The translations under genes were made by a program, and so were the position numbers. This document shows positions 1 through 10,328 of a stretch of 64,000 bases of DNA, piece after piece. Below the pieces are notes generated by a model. That model was not told where the DNA came from and did no database searches. It worked only from the letters and a program-made list of their open reading frames with translations. Source of the DNA: Gammaproteobacteria bacterium (GTDB taxonomy: Bacteria > Pseudomonadota > Gammaproteobacteria > Steroidobacterales > Steroidobacteraceae); assembly GCA_016874555.1 (NCBI GenBank), contig VGTW01000001.1, positions 23,637 through 87,636 on the forward strand, written 5' to 3'. Numbering within the stretch: the stretch's first letter is position 1; every line of letters begins with the position of its first letter.

Positions 1-1
1 G

Positions 2-70
2 CCGTCTACCGTCTACTCCGGGCCGCATGGACCTGATATTCGCTATATGTTGCGCGTGAGCTTCAAGTGA
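2..70 (+). CDS. C-terminal end of an upstream gene (partial; ends ...GPDIRYMLRVSFK*, resembles an outer-membrane beta-barrel/TonB-receptor C-terminus)
   Basis: Open frame from the window edge to TGA at 68-70; aromatic C-terminal strand pattern. Confidence 0.4.
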   Translation, partial: PSTVYSGPHGPDIRYMLRVSFK

Positions 71-80
71 GGAAACCAGG

Positions 81-863
81 ATGGACTATTTTATTGTCAG
101 ATCGTTCGATCACGTGGGCTATTACGAAACGCGCCTGGTGTTGTTGCTCATTGGTCTCGCGCTGGTGACGTATGCCGCCGTACGCAAGCGCGATTATCGT
201 TACGCCCTCGCCTTTGCCAGCGGCGTGGTGTTTCAGAGCTTGCTGGAATGGCTTCTGGCGGCGCTGGGCTTGCGCGGCAGGAATTACAGCCTGTCGCTTT
301 TGGGCGTAACGTTTTCCGCGACGTGGTCGATTGTCTGGCAGGGGCTGGCCGAAGGCGGCATCCTGAGTTTGATGGCGTTCTGGTTCGCTGACTTGTTTCA
401 TTTTTCCAAAGATCAGGCCGCCTTGCCGCGCCGCGCGTTTTACGCCGTGTGCGTCGTGATCGTCGTCCTGGCTGGCGCGGTAGGCGTCATGGCGCGCGGG
501 CTGCCCATCAGTTCGCCGCGTCCGATGTTTGCGCCGCTGCCGATGACCATCTCTGTCGTGACCATCGCGGTTTCGGCGCTGTTGATCTCCCTCAAGGGCT
601 GCACGGGTTGGCGCGCTCTCGGCTGGTTTTATCTGGGTCTGCTGGTTTATGTCGTGCTGACGTTTGAACCGCTGCATGTGCTGGGCGCGCGATACGTCGC
701 GGTGCGCACCGCCGAAGGCGGTTTCGCCGCCGCGCCGTGGTTGCCGCAAATCGGCCTGATGCTCTATTCCCATCTTTACGAAGTCGCGGGCGGGAAGATT
801 TATTACTTCGTTGTCCCGTATGTGCTGGGTCTGCTGAACAGTAAAGGAGGAAAACATGCCTGA
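81..863 (+). CDS. Polytopic membrane protein of unknown function
   Basis: 260 aa ORF with several hydrophobic segments; overlaps the next gene by 8 bp. Confidence 0.7.
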   Translation: MDYFIVRSFDHVGYYETRLVLLLIGLALVTYAAVRKRDYRYALAFASGVVFQSLLEWLLAALGLRGRNYSLSLLGVTFSATWSIVWQGLAEGGILSLMAFWFADLFHFSKDQAALPRRAFYAVCVVIVVLAGAVGVMARGLPISSPRPMFAPLPMTISVVTIAVSALLISLKGCTGWRALGWFYLGLLVYVVLTFEPLHVLGARYVAVRTAEGGFAAAPWLPQIGLMLYSHLYEVAGGKIYYFVVPYVLGLLNSKGGKHA

Positions 864-1728
864 ATTCAGGTTTCAAAACTGGCGAATCAATTACGTCGAA
901 GCCGGGCAGGGCGAGCCGCTCGTCTTTTTGCACAACGGCGGTAACGATCATCAAATCTGGGAACATCAGCTTGCGCATTTTGCCGCGACACATCGCGTTA
1001 TCGCCACCGATCATCTGGGCTTTGGCGCATCCGACAAGCCGCGGGTTGAATTGACGTTGCCGCTGTATGGTGAAATGGTGGCGGCATTGGTGGACGAACT
1101 CGCGCTTGCGCCGGTCACGCTGATTGGCAATTGCATGGGCAGCGCGATGGCCTTTCATTACACGCTGCAACATCCTGACAAAGTAAGGCGATTGATCTTG
1201 TGCAACATTACATCGGAAAAGATTCTGCTGGCAGGGCCACTCGGCGCCGTGTATCAGCAATTCGCCGCCAGCAGGGAAGGCCGCGATGCTTACAGTGCGC
1301 AGGTCGAAGCAACAGGCTTGCCGCGTGAGGAAACCGACCGGCAATTGCGTTCGCAATACGGCGCAACGCCGCCCGACGATCCGGCGTTCAGCGATTACAT
1401 CTTTGCCTTGTGTAACAGTCCGGGACAACAACGTTCGCTGTTCAATGTACTCTCGAATTTCGATGATTACCGCACGCCGGATGCATTCATCCTGCCCGCC
1501 AACTTTCCACCAGCCTGCGTGATCTGGGGGCAGGAGAACTTCATTCTGCCAGCCACGGCGGGCGAAGAGTTCTGCACTCGGTTACAACCCGCGCGGCAGG
1601 AATTTCTGCCGGGTTGCGGGCATTTGCTGATGCGCGAAAAACCGGCAGAGGTGAATCAACTCATGGCCGCTTTTCTGGCAACTCCTGCCACCCAGGCTGC
1701 TGATATGACCAGCGGCCTGAAAGGATAG
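856..1728 (+). CDS. Alpha/beta hydrolase
   Basis: LVFLHNGGNDHQIWE, DHLGFGASDKP, GNCMGSAMA nucleophile-elbow-like motif, C-terminal GCGHL. Confidence 0.85.
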   Translation: MPEFRFQNWRINYVEAGQGEPLVFLHNGGNDHQIWEHQLAHFAATHRVIATDHLGFGASDKPRVELTLPLYGEMVAALVDELALAPVTLIGNCMGSAMAFHYTLQHPDKVRRLILCNITSEKILLAGPLGAVYQQFAASREGRDAYSAQVEATGLPREETDRQLRSQYGATPPDDPAFSDYIFALCNSPGQQRSLFNVLSNFDDYRTPDAFILPANFPPACVIWGQENFILPATAGEEFCTRLQPARQEFLPGCGHLLMREKPAEVNQLMAAFLATPATQAADMTSGLKG

Positions 1729-1732
1729 CTCC

Positions 1733-2674
1733 ATGAAAAGTCATGTTTTGCGCCTATTGTCGCTGGGGCTTGGTTGTGCGCTTTATGGCCTGACGTTGCA
1801 GGCACAGCAAACTGCCGAGGTCACAGGCGAAATCGAATCCGGCGGAATAAAACGCACGTTCCTCTTACATCTGCCTGCGTCATCGCCGAAAGGAAAACCG
1901 CTGCCGCTGGTCATTGCGCTGCACGGTGGCGGTGGACAAGGCAAAGGCATTGTCAAACTGACGGGACTCAATGAACTCGCGGATCGGAACAACTTCATTG
2001 TCGTCTATCCCGACGGCATCGAGCGCAATTGGAACGATGGCCGTTCGACCGTGCGGCGCAGAGACGTAGACGACGTGAAATTCCTCGGCGAACTGATCGA
2101 GCATCTGGCGAAAACTTATGGCATTGACCGGCAGCGTGTGTATGCGACGGGTATCTCAAACGGCGGGATGATGAGCCTGCGTCTGGCCTGCGAGTTGTCC
2201 GACAAGATCGCCGCCATCGCCAGCATCGCGGCCAATCTGCCTGCCGAATTGCAGCCGCGCTGTCGCCCCGCACGACCGGTTTCTGTGCTGATGATTTCCG
2301 GCACGGCTGATCCGCTGATGCCGTTTGGTGGCGGCGACATCGGGACGATGGGGGGACGTGGGATGGGCGGCAAAGTGATTTCGGCACAGGAAACCGTCGC
2401 GTTCTGGGCCAAAGTAAATCGTACCGCAACGAAACCCGTCGTCACTGATTTGCCCGACGTTGATCCAAACGACGGCATGCGCGTGCGCCGCGAAGTATTC
2501 GGCAAGGGCGCGCTGAACAGCGAGGTCGTTTTCTACACGATCACCAACGGCGGGCATACGTGGCCGGGTGGATTTCAATATCTGGGCGAAGCGATCATCG
2601 GCAAAACGTCGCGCGAGCTGAACGCTTCCGCCACAATGGGGGAATTTTTCGCGCGGCACAAACGCACGTCATAA
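1733..2674 (+). CDS. Secreted polyhydroxybutyrate depolymerase / feruloyl-esterase-like hydrolase (LpqC type)
   Basis: Signal peptide; PLVIALHGGGG, VYPDGIERNWNDGR, lipase box GISNGGMMS, GGHTWPG. Confidence 0.85.
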   Translation: MKSHVLRLLSLGLGCALYGLTLQAQQTAEVTGEIESGGIKRTFLLHLPASSPKGKPLPLVIALHGGGGQGKGIVKLTGLNELADRNNFIVVYPDGIERNWNDGRSTVRRRDVDDVKFLGELIEHLAKTYGIDRQRVYATGISNGGMMSLRLACELSDKIAAIASIAANLPAELQPRCRPARPVSVLMISGTADPLMPFGGGDIGTMGGRGMGGKVISAQETVAFWAKVNRTATKPVVTDLPDVDPNDGMRVRREVFGKGALNSEVVFYTITNGGHTWPGGFQYLGEAIIGKTSRELNASATMGEFFARHKRTS

Positions 2675-2700
2675 CAGCACCCCGATTATGGGTAGATTGT

Positions 2701-2723
2701 GGGACAAGATGGCATCTTGTCCC
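2701..2723. repeat. Perfect 10-bp hairpin GGGACAAGAT-GGC-ATCTTGTCCC
   Basis: Direct reading; 27 bp downstream of the esterase stop codon; no T-tract follows. Confidence 0.8.
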
Positions 2724-2892
2724 GTCAGGGACTAAACCAATATGCCAACCTGCTCTTCTCTTTCTCGTCGCCAAATGCTCGGCTTGACAAGCGGCGCATT
2801 GGGCGTGCACAAATTGATAAAGAATTCGACCACCCTTGCACATCCTGCTGCCCGCAATGATGAAGGCGTGCGAACGCACACCGTTGATCTCA

Positions 2893-3830
2893 TAACGATT
2901 GCAGCGCCTTCCGACTCAAGGTCGGATTCGGCAGCGTCGGCGTGGACTCGAAGTTCGCGCGCAGGCATCTAGCCTCTTCGTCGTAGCGGTAGGTGTGTAC
3001 CCAATAAACTTTGCTCGCTTCGATAGCCGTCGGACTGCCGGGAAGAATCTGTCAGCGCTGCAAGCCCCACTCCGCGAAATGTTGACCGACTAGATAAAGG
3101 ATTTCCTGACTACGACCGACGGCAAAGGCCGGCACCAGCACATTGGCGCCATCTTCGTCTGCGGTGCGAATCACCTCGCCGATCTCGGCGAGGGTATCGG
3201 CGCGGCAGCGAGGCAGGCGGTCACCGTAGGTGCTCTCCATGGGCACCAAATCCCGCGGATTCGAAACGATGGGCATAGAGCAAGGTCGGCGAGTCGTGTT
3301 GGCCAGGATCACCACTGAACACCACTCATTGGCTGATACCCGCTGTGCTGTACTCGAGCTCAATGCTGCTCAAGCCGGGAGTATGCAAGGCATCCCGTAC
3401 CTGCAAAAAATACTAGGTAGCGGCGCGTAGTGTGTGTCATAACGCACGATGCGCAGCAGCTTGAGCGTGCGCTCGATGTCATCGGCCGTGAACAAGGGTT
3501 CTTTCGGGAGCGTTCCGTCATGTTACGCTCGGCGCTGCACCTCGGGCTTGGCGAGATCGGTGGTTTCGTGCAGCAGCAGCGGTAACAGATCGCGCCACGC
3601 GGCGTTGGTGTAGATCGGACCGCGAAAGCTGCGCTTCACGAGCAGGGACAAACGCTCGCAGGTTGCGGCGCTGCGCCTCGCGCCCTCCCTGCACCATGCC
3701 ACAGTCGAGCAGCAAGACCCTTCCACCGACCCGCAATATGCAATATGTGGCAGGAGCCGGTGACCGCGTCTGCTGCACGGAAGAGGTCGATCTTCACACC
3801 GAACCTCGCGTAACGCCGACTTAGGGCGCC
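2893..3830 (-). pseudogene. Decayed MBL-fold / beta-CASP RNA-metabolising exonuclease-like gene
   Basis: Fragments in different frames: VGGRVLLLDCGMVQGGREAQRRN; SFRGPIYTNAAWRDLLPLLLHET; MESTYGDRLP...VLVPAFAVGRSQEILYLVGQHFAEWGLQR, then in-frame TGA (3052-3054), then QILPGSPTAIEASKVYWVHTYRYDEEARCL...LPNPTLS. Confidence 0.8.
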
Positions 3831-3879
3831 AACTTGGGTATATTCTGCCCACCCCTCAGATGTTAATCGGAGATCTGTC

Positions 3880-4353
3880 GTGATCAGCCTCAAAGTCAAT
3901 GGCGTCGAGCGCCAAATCGATGCCGACCCCGACATGCCTCTACTCTGGGCCGTGCGCGACCTGCTTAAGCTCACCGGGACCAAGTATGGCTGTGGCATCG
4001 CGCAATGTGGCGCCTGCACGGTTCATCTCGACGGGCAACCCGCGCGCTCCTGCGTTACGCCAGTTTCGGCCGTGGGCAGCGCGGAGATCCGTACGGTCGA
4101 AGGTCTCTCGGGCGAAGCGGCAACGCATCCAGTTCAACAGGCCTGGATCGAGCTCGACGTGGTGCAATGCGGCTACTGCCAGTCCGGGCAAGTCATGGCG
4201 GCGGCAGCCCTGATCGAGCAGAACCCCGCACCGACCGATGCCGATATCGACGCTGCGATGAACGGCAACATCTGTCGTTGCGGAACCTATCCGCGAATCC
4301 GCGCCGCCGTTAAGCGTGCCGCCGAAATCAAACGCGCTGCTACCGCGGCATGA
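3880..4353 (+). CDS. iorA: (2Fe-2S)-binding subunit of a molybdenum hydroxylase (isoquinoline 1-oxidoreductase alpha-like)
   Basis: GTG start; [18 protein letters not shown] and CGYCQSGQ...[12 protein letters not shown] cluster motifs. Confidence 0.9.
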   Translation: MISLKVNGVERQIDADPDMPLLWAVRDLLKLTGTKYGCGIAQCGACTVHLDGQPARSCVTPVSAVGSAEIRTVEGLSGEAATHPVQQAWIELDVVQCGYCQSGQVMAAAALIEQNPAPTDADIDAAMNGNICRCGTYPRIRAAVKRAAEIKRAATAA

Positions 4354-6518
4354 GCACCGACAGCAGCACCCCGGCGATCGGCCGCCGACATTTTTTGATT
4401 GGTGCCGGTGTGGTGGCGGGCGGGCTAGCGGCCGGTGCGCTGCTACGACCCTATCTCATCGGTGGCCACGGCAGCGCTGCGCCCAAAGAATTCAAGCCAC
4501 ATGCCTTCTTGCGCATCGCCGACGACGATACGGTGACCGTGATCATCGGAAAGAGCGAGATGGGCCAAGGCGTCTACACAGGGCTGCCGATGATCCTCGC
4601 CGAGGAACTCGATTTCGATCTGCAGCGCCTCAAAGTGGAAATCGCGCCGGTTGACCCAGTGTTCAATCATCCCTTCCTGCCTGCCCAGTTCACGGGTGGC
4701 AGCATGAGCACCAATACCACCTATGAATCTTTGCGCCATGTCGGCGCGACGGCGCGCAGTATGCTCATGACTGCAGCCGCAGCACGCTGGGGGGTCGATA
4801 TATCGACGCTGCGTACCGAGGTCGGCAAGGTCATCGATACCACGGGGCGCGAGCTGCGCTACGGCGAACTCGCCGAGTCGGCCTCAGCTCTACCGCTGCC
4901 TACCAAAGAAACCGTCCGTCTCAAAGATCCGAAAACCTTCAGCTATATCGGCAAACCGCAAAAGCGTCTTGACAGTCGGATCAAGGTCACGGGCGAGGCC
5001 GTGTTCGGAATCGATGTCGAATTGCCGGGGATGCTGATTGCAACCGTGGCCCGCGCACCCGTATTCGGCGCTAGCGTCAAATCGTTCGATGGCACCCGTG
5101 CACGCGGTGTTCCGGGCGTGGTCGAAATCAAGCAGGTGTCGAGTGGCGTCGCCGTGATCGCCAAGCACACCTGGGCGGCACTAAAAGGTCGCGAAGCACT
5201 GAGCGTCGAGTGGAATGACGCCGACGGCAAAAAACTTTCGACCGAAGCGCTGCGGCGTAGTTGGCAGGCACTCGCCGCAAAGCCCGGTATCGTCGGTCAA
5301 AATATCGGCGATGCCGCTAAGGTATTGGCGAGTGAATCGCAATGTATCGAGGTGGAATACGAGTTGCCTTATCTCGCGCACGCGTGCATGGAACCGATGA
5401 ACGCGACCGCTCTCGTCAAAGAAGATAGCTGTGATCTTTGGCTCGGCACCCAAAGCCAATCGCAAGATGCGCAATTCGTCGCAGCTGCGTTGGGTATCGA
5501 CCCCAAAAACGTTCGTGTGCACACCACTTTTCTCGGCGGTGGTTTCGGGCGTCGCGCTAGTGCAGATTCCGATTTCGCCGTCGAAGCGGCCCATGTGGCC
5601 AAAGGTATCGGCAAGCCGGTCAAGGTGTTTTGGACACGCGAAGACGACATGCGTCGGGGTTATTACCGACCGTACAGCATCAGCAAAGTCCGCGCAGCCA
5701 TTGGCGTCGACGGACTGCCCTCGGCATTTCATCAAGTGATCGTCGGCAAGCCAGTGCTCGCCAACACCGCCATGGGCAAGATGGCAGTGAGCAAGGAAGG
5801 TCTCGATCCCTCGTCGGTCGAGGGTACAGCAAATATGGCCTATCCCATCCCGAATCTTCGCGTCGAGGTCCACAACACCACTGAAGTCGTCCCCATTCTT
5901 TGGTGGCGTTCCGTAGGTCATTCGATCAACGGTTTCGTTGCCAATGGCGTGATCGACGAATTGGCGGCGCTGGCCAAACGCGACCCGTACGAATACCGAC
6001 AGGCGATGCTCGCCGGCAAGCCCCGTTATCGCGCCGTACTCGATGCGGCAGCGGAGCTTGCGGATTGGGGCCAGCCGCTACCCGCTGGCCGGCATCGTGG
6101 TATCGCGCTACAAGAAAGCTTCGGGAGTATCGTCGCGCAGGTGGCGGAAGTTTCGGTAACCGGCGGGAAAGTACGCGTGCATCGCGTCAGTTGTGCCGTC
6201 GATTGCGGTATTGCAGTTAACCCTGATCAAGTTGTTGCACAAATGGAAAGCGCCATCAACTACGGACTATGTGCCGTACTCGAGAGCGAGATCACGATCC
6301 GCGACGGTGTGGCCGTTCAGGGCAACTTCGACAGCTACCCCGTGCTGCGTATTGCCGCTGCGCCACAGATTGATGTGCGCATTGTGAACAGCGACGGACC
6401 GATAGGCGGCATTGGCGAGCCCGGTACGCCACCGATCGCACCCGCGGTCTGCGGAGCTATTTTTGCAGCGACCGGCAAAAGAATTCGCCGTCTGCCGCTC
6501 AGTGCCTCACTGAGCTGA
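4350..6518 (+). CDS. iorB: Xanthine dehydrogenase family molybdopterin-binding subunit (isoquinoline 1-oxidoreductase beta-like)
   Basis: Tat-like N-terminus; [39 protein letters not shown]; overlaps iorA by 4 bp. Confidence 0.9.
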   Translation: MSTDSSTPAIGRRHFLIGAGVVAGGLAAGALLRPYLIGGHGSAAPKEFKPHAFLRIADDDTVTVIIGKSEMGQGVYTGLPMILAEELDFDLQRLKVEIAPVDPVFNHPFLPAQFTGGSMSTNTTYESLRHVGATARSMLMTAAAARWGVDISTLRTEVGKVIDTTGRELRYGELAESASALPLPTKETVRLKDPKTFSYIGKPQKRLDSRIKVTGEAVFGIDVELPGMLIATVARAPVFGASVKSFDGTRARGVPGVVEIKQVSSGVAVIAKHTWAALKGREALSVEWNDADGKKLSTEALRRSWQALAAKPGIVGQNIGDAAKVLASESQCIEVEYELPYLAHACMEPMNATALVKEDSCDLWLGTQSQSQDAQFVAAALGIDPKNVRVHTTFLGGGFGRRASADSDFAVEAAHVAKGIGKPVKVFWTREDDMRRGYYRPYSISKVRAAIGVDGLPSAFHQVIVGKPVLANTAMGKMAVSKEGLDPSSVEGTANMAYPIPNLRVEVHNTTEVVPILWWRSVGHSINGFVANGVIDELAALAKRDPYEYRQAMLAGKPRYRAVLDAAAELADWGQPLPAGRHRGIALQESFGSIVAQVAEVSVTGGKVRVHRVSCAVDCGIAVNPDQVVAQMESAINYGLCAVLESEITIRDGVAVQGNFDSYPVLRIAAAPQIDVRIVNSDGPIGGIGEPGTPPIAPAVCGAIFAATGKRIRRLPLSASLS

Positions 6519-7838
6519 GTCGCCCTCAAGGTAATCGAGCGCCAGATTGGCGAAAGTTCGGCTCGCCATCGGGATAGCCATCTCGTCCACGAAAAAGAGC
6601 GGCGAGTGGTTCGACGCCGCCGTCAACATGTTCTGGTCGCGCGGCGTAACCCCCACAAAGTAGAAAAAGCTCGGCACTTTTTGTCCGAAAAAGGCGAAAT
6701 CTTCGGCGCCCGTAACCAGCGGTACCGGCCGCACGTTAGCAGCTCCCGCTACACGTCGCAGCGACGGCAGCACGCGCTCGGTCAACGCCGGATCATTACG
6801 CACCACGGGATTACTGCCTGGGTCGAGCTCGAAACTGGCACTTGCGCCGTTCGCTGCAGCGATATTGACCACCATGCGCTCGATATTCTTGACAATCGAT
6901 TCGCGCTGCTGCGAATCGAAGGTGCGAATGGTACCCACCATTTCGACGTCATCGGGGATGATGTTGTGACGAATGCCGCCTTTGATGGCGCCGACAGTGA
7001 CAATCGCCGGATTCGCCGTGATATCCACCTGACGACTCACCACGGTCTGCAAAGCGTTGACGATCTGCGCTGAAACCACGATCGGATCGACGCCGCTCCA
7101 TGGCCGTGCACCATGGGTTTGCCGACCTTTGACGACGATGCGATACGAGTCGGAGCCCGCCATCAGCGGGCCACCGCGATAACCCACCATGCCGGACGGC
7201 ATGTTGGCAAAAACATGCAGGCCAAAGACCGCCTCGGGGCGATATTTTTCGAGTACCCCTTCTTTGATCATCAACGATGCCCCTCCCTCCTCACCCGCTG
7301 GCGCACCTTCTTCGGCGGGCTGGAAGAAAAACACCACCGAACCCGAGAGCTCGGTCTTGAGGCCAGCGAACGCTTCGGCAATGCCCATCAGTACCGAAGT
7401 GTGCACATCGTGACCGCAGGCATGCATCACGCCGACGGTCTCGTTGCGATAGGTGGTGGTGACGCGCGAGCGAAAGGGCAGCTCGTTCTGCTCGAGGACC
7501 GGGAGGCCGTCCATGTCGGCACGCAAAGCGATCGTCGGTCCAGGCTTACCGCCGCGCAGAACGCCGACCACACCGGTTTTGGCCACACCCGTCTGCACTT
7601 CCATGCCGAGCTTCTTCAGGTGCTCGGCCACGATCTTCGAGGTACGGAATTCGCGATTGGAGAGTTCGGGATTTTGATGGAAATCGCGACGCCAGTCGAT
7701 CACCTGCAACTCAAGTTTACTGATCGCGGCATTGAGTCGTGCGTGCAAATCTTGCGCTGCAGCTTCACCCACCGCGAAACTCAGGGCAGCGACCACACCA
7801 AAGAACAGAAATACTGGCAATTGCGATAGGCGCGTCAT
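6507..7838 (-). CDS. M20 family amidohydrolase/peptidase (hippurate hydrolase-like), secreted
   Basis: Signal peptide; DFHQNPELSNREFRTS, HACGHDVHTSVLMG, QPAEEGAPAGEEGGA; convergent 12-bp overlap with iorB. Confidence 0.9.
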   Translation of the reverse strand: MTRLSQLPVFLFFGVVAALSFAVGEAAAQDLHARLNAAISKLELQVIDWRRDFHQNPELSNREFRTSKIVAEHLKKLGMEVQTGVAKTGVVGVLRGGKPGPTIALRADMDGLPVLEQNELPFRSRVTTTYRNETVGVMHACGHDVHTSVLMGIAEAFAGLKTELSGSVVFFFQPAEEGAPAGEEGGASLMIKEGVLEKYRPEAVFGLHVFANMPSGMVGYRGGPLMAGSDSYRIVVKGRQTHGARPWSGVDPIVVSAQIVNALQTVVSRQVDITANPAIVTVGAIKGGIRHNIIPDDVEMVGTIRTFDSQQRESIVKNIERMVVNIAAANGASASFELDPGSNPVVRNDPALTERVLPSLRRVAGAANVRPVPLVTGAEDFAFFGQKVPSFFYFVGVTPRDQNMLTAASNHSPLFFVDEMAIPMASRTFANLALDYLEGDSAQ

Positions 7839-7848
7839 GGGAACCTCT

Positions 7849-8889
7849 TTAAAAAATGCGTACTAATTCGTAGATCGACAGTCGACCGTTACGCTCACCC
7901 GCTGCCACGAAGCGTCCGTCCGGCGACCAGCGCAAGCAAGTGGGCTCAGCCGCCGTCAGCTGTGCATCGAGCGCCGTGGTGGTCTTGCCCGGCAACCACA
8001 AAGATAATCGCCAATCGCGCCCACCCGTGACGAGATAGTTGCCGCCAGGCTGAAAAGCGAGACACTCGATACGGTCAGTGTGCCCCCGAAGTTGCAAAGG
8101 ACGCGAACCTTCCGGTCCCTTGTCGCCGAAATCCCAAAGCACGATCTGCTCGTGAGCGGCGGTGGCGAGATAACGCGAATCACCACTCCAACTCATGCCG
8201 TCAACTCGCCCTGGATAACCGCGCATCTGCGAATCACGCCCGGTGGACAAATACCAGAAATGTACCGTGCCGTCCTGCGTGCCGGTCGCCAGAAAACGGC
8301 TGCTGGGACTGAATGCTGCCGTCAGGCATGGCGCGGACCACTTGTAATGCCGCAACTGAAAGCGTGGCGGCTCAACCCGATGTACGACCAGACCGCCGTT
8401 CATGGCCGCTGCGAGGTCACGTCCGGGTTTGTCCCACCCCAGCGCCGTTACCGTCGATGCGAGCGGCGCGAATGTATGTTCGACCACCAGCGACGACGCC
8501 CACAAAGAAATCTGCTTGCCCGTAGCGGTAGCCAGTCGCCTACCATCGGGCGACCAAGCAAGCGCCGTCGTCCAGTTCATCGATGGTCGCTGTTGAGCAA
8601 CAAGAGCGCCCTCGGCATCAAATAGTGTGATCCGCGAATCTTGTCCGCTGCTCGCGAATGCGCTGCTACCGGGCCGCCAGGCCACGGCCAGCGTACCCAT
8701 TCCGTGCTGGCCGATTTCGCGCGCCCCGAGTGCAGACTCGCTGCGCTTGACCAAAAAAACTTTCCCCTCACCACCCGCCACAGCGAGCCGCATCGTATCC
8801 GTCGACCAAGCGATATCAACAATATAATCGTCGAGCTTGAGCTCGCCGCGCAGTACAAGGATCGCGTTCGGCGTTTTCACGCGAGACAC
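7849..8889 (-). CDS. WD40 repeat protein
   Basis: Repeated (S/G)xDxxxLAT...(I/V)xLW units. Confidence 0.85.
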   Translation of the reverse strand: MSRVKTPNAILVLRGELKLDDYIVDIAWSTDTMRLAVAGGEGKVFLVKRSESALGAREIGQHGMGTLAVAWRPGSSAFASSGQDSRITLFDAEGALVAQQRPSMNWTTALAWSPDGRRLATATGKQISLWASSLVVEHTFAPLASTVTALGWDKPGRDLAAAMNGGLVVHRVEPPRFQLRHYKWSAPCLTAAFSPSSRFLATGTQDGTVHFWYLSTGRDSQMRGYPGRVDGMSWSGDSRYLATAAHEQIVLWDFGDKGPEGSRPLQLRGHTDRIECLAFQPGGNYLVTGGRDWRLSLWLPGKTTTALDAQLTAAEPTCLRWSPDGRFVAAGERNGRLSIYELVRIF

Positions 8890-10304
8890 GAGTGGAGTCC
8901 GGCTTCAAGTTTTTCACGATCGAGATTACGGCCAATGAACACCAAGGTATTTCGCCAGGTGGCTCCCGCAGCCCACAGCTGCTCGAGCTGGCCATCTAAT
9001 ATCATGTGTACGCCATGGAACACACAGCGTCGGGCTTCGCCCTCAAGCGAAATCACGCCTTTCATGCGAAAAATATCGGTACCGCGGCTCTTCAGCAAAT
9101 TAGACAGCCAATCATTGCGCTTCTGCGTTTCGAGTGAACGCAGATCGCTGATATCGATCGAGGAAATTTCCTCATCATGAGGATGCGAAGTAAAGGCCCG
9201 CTGCACGATGGGCTTCGCGCCTTCTGTGCGCAGATTGAACTCTGCAGGTGCATGCTCACAAAAATTTGCATAGGTGCCAACAGCGGCAACATCGACAACG
9301 AAGTGATTACCCTTGTGATTCACATCGATGGGTTGCTGGGCGGGTGCGACTTTCAGCGAGCCCCCGCGAGCGACCGTCACCGCTTCTCCGGCAAACGCGC
9401 GGACTGGCGGCTCGATCGCTGCAGCGAGAGTTTGCTGGGTCGCTGCCGCGACTGTTAGCACTACGAACCCAAGACTTTTGTCACGGGCATCCCCGTGATC
9501 GTCGTGGTTATCGCCACGCTTATGTTCGTACGAATGGTCATGACTGCAGCCGGGACCATGTTCATGATGATGATGGGCCTGCGCCTCGGCGCCGGTGCGC
9601 AGCGTATGCTGTCCCACGGCCAGCTGATACACGCCCGCCCACTCGAGGGGATATTGCGGCCCTAGAAAAGAGCCGTCGACCGCCAGTGTACGCTGCAGGT
9701 CGGAAGCGCCGACATCCAGCACGCAATCGATGGATACATTCGCGTTTTGCGTACGGAAAATACGCGCGGTGCCGTTGATGGCGCGCACCTGACGCGCGAC
9801 GCGCTCGAGTTCGGCTTCACCGACGGGGTCGGTTTTATTGAGCCTAATAACATCGACGAAGGCGACCTGCTCACCCGCCTCTGTCATTTTATCGAAATGC
9901 TTCTCGATATATCGCGCATCGACCAGCGTGACGGTGGCATCGAGCAGAAACTGCTGCTTGAAGTTATCGTCCAAAAAAAATGTCTGTGCAACCGGACTTG
10001 AGTCGGCCATGCGGGTGGTTTCGATGATGTAGTCGAACTTGTCGCGACGCTTCAGCAGCTGTTCGAGAATGCGCAGCAAGTCGCTACGACCCGTGCAGCA
10101 GATGCGGCCATTGTTGGTCTCGACGATTTCTTCCTCGGCGACGATCACCAGCTGGTGAACCACGCCGACCTCACCGAATTCGTTTTCGATGACAGCGATG
10201 CGCTTGCTGTGATTCTCTGAAAGGACGCGATTGAGCAGGGTTACCTTTCCAGACTCCAAAAATCCCGTCAAGACGGTGACAGGCACCCTATCCATAGTAG
10301 TCAT
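8877..10304 (-). CDS. CobW/COG0523-family GTPase (putative Zn metallochaperone) with altered motifs
   Basis: MTTMDRVPVTVLTGFLESGKVTLLNRVL, ENEFGEVG, NNGRICCTGRSDL, RLNKTD, His-rich HHHHEHGPGCSHDHSYEHKRGDNHDDHGD; start set at internal ATG 10304. Confidence 0.85.
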   Translation of the reverse strand: MTTMDRVPVTVLTGFLESGKVTLLNRVLSENHSKRIAVIENEFGEVGVVHQLVIVAEEEIVETNNGRICCTGRSDLLRILEQLLKRRDKFDYIIETTRMADSSPVAQTFFLDDNFKQQFLLDATVTLVDARYIEKHFDKMTEAGEQVAFVDVIRLNKTDPVGEAELERVARQVRAINGTARIFRTQNANVSIDCVLDVGASDLQRTLAVDGSFLGPQYPLEWAGVYQLAVGQHTLRTGAEAQAHHHHEHGPGCSHDHSYEHKRGDNHDDHGDARDKSLGFVVLTVAAATQQTLAAAIEPPVRAFAGEAVTVARGGSLKVAPAQQPIDVNHKGNHFVVDVAAVGTYANFCEHAPAEFNLRTEGAKPIVQRAFTSHPHDEEISSIDISDLRSLETQKRNDWLSNLLKSRGTDIFRMKGVISLEGEARRCVFHGVHMILDGQLEQLWAAGATWRNTLVFIGRNLDREKLEAGLHSCLA

Positions 10305-10328
10305 ATCTGGTAGATGATAACTTAAGGT

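Noticed and set aside
592-1431. 279-aa minus-strand ORF
   Set aside because: Antisense to the alpha/beta hydrolase, no domain recognised.
5181-5921. 246-aa minus-strand ORF
   Set aside because: Antisense to iorB, which has strong family motifs.
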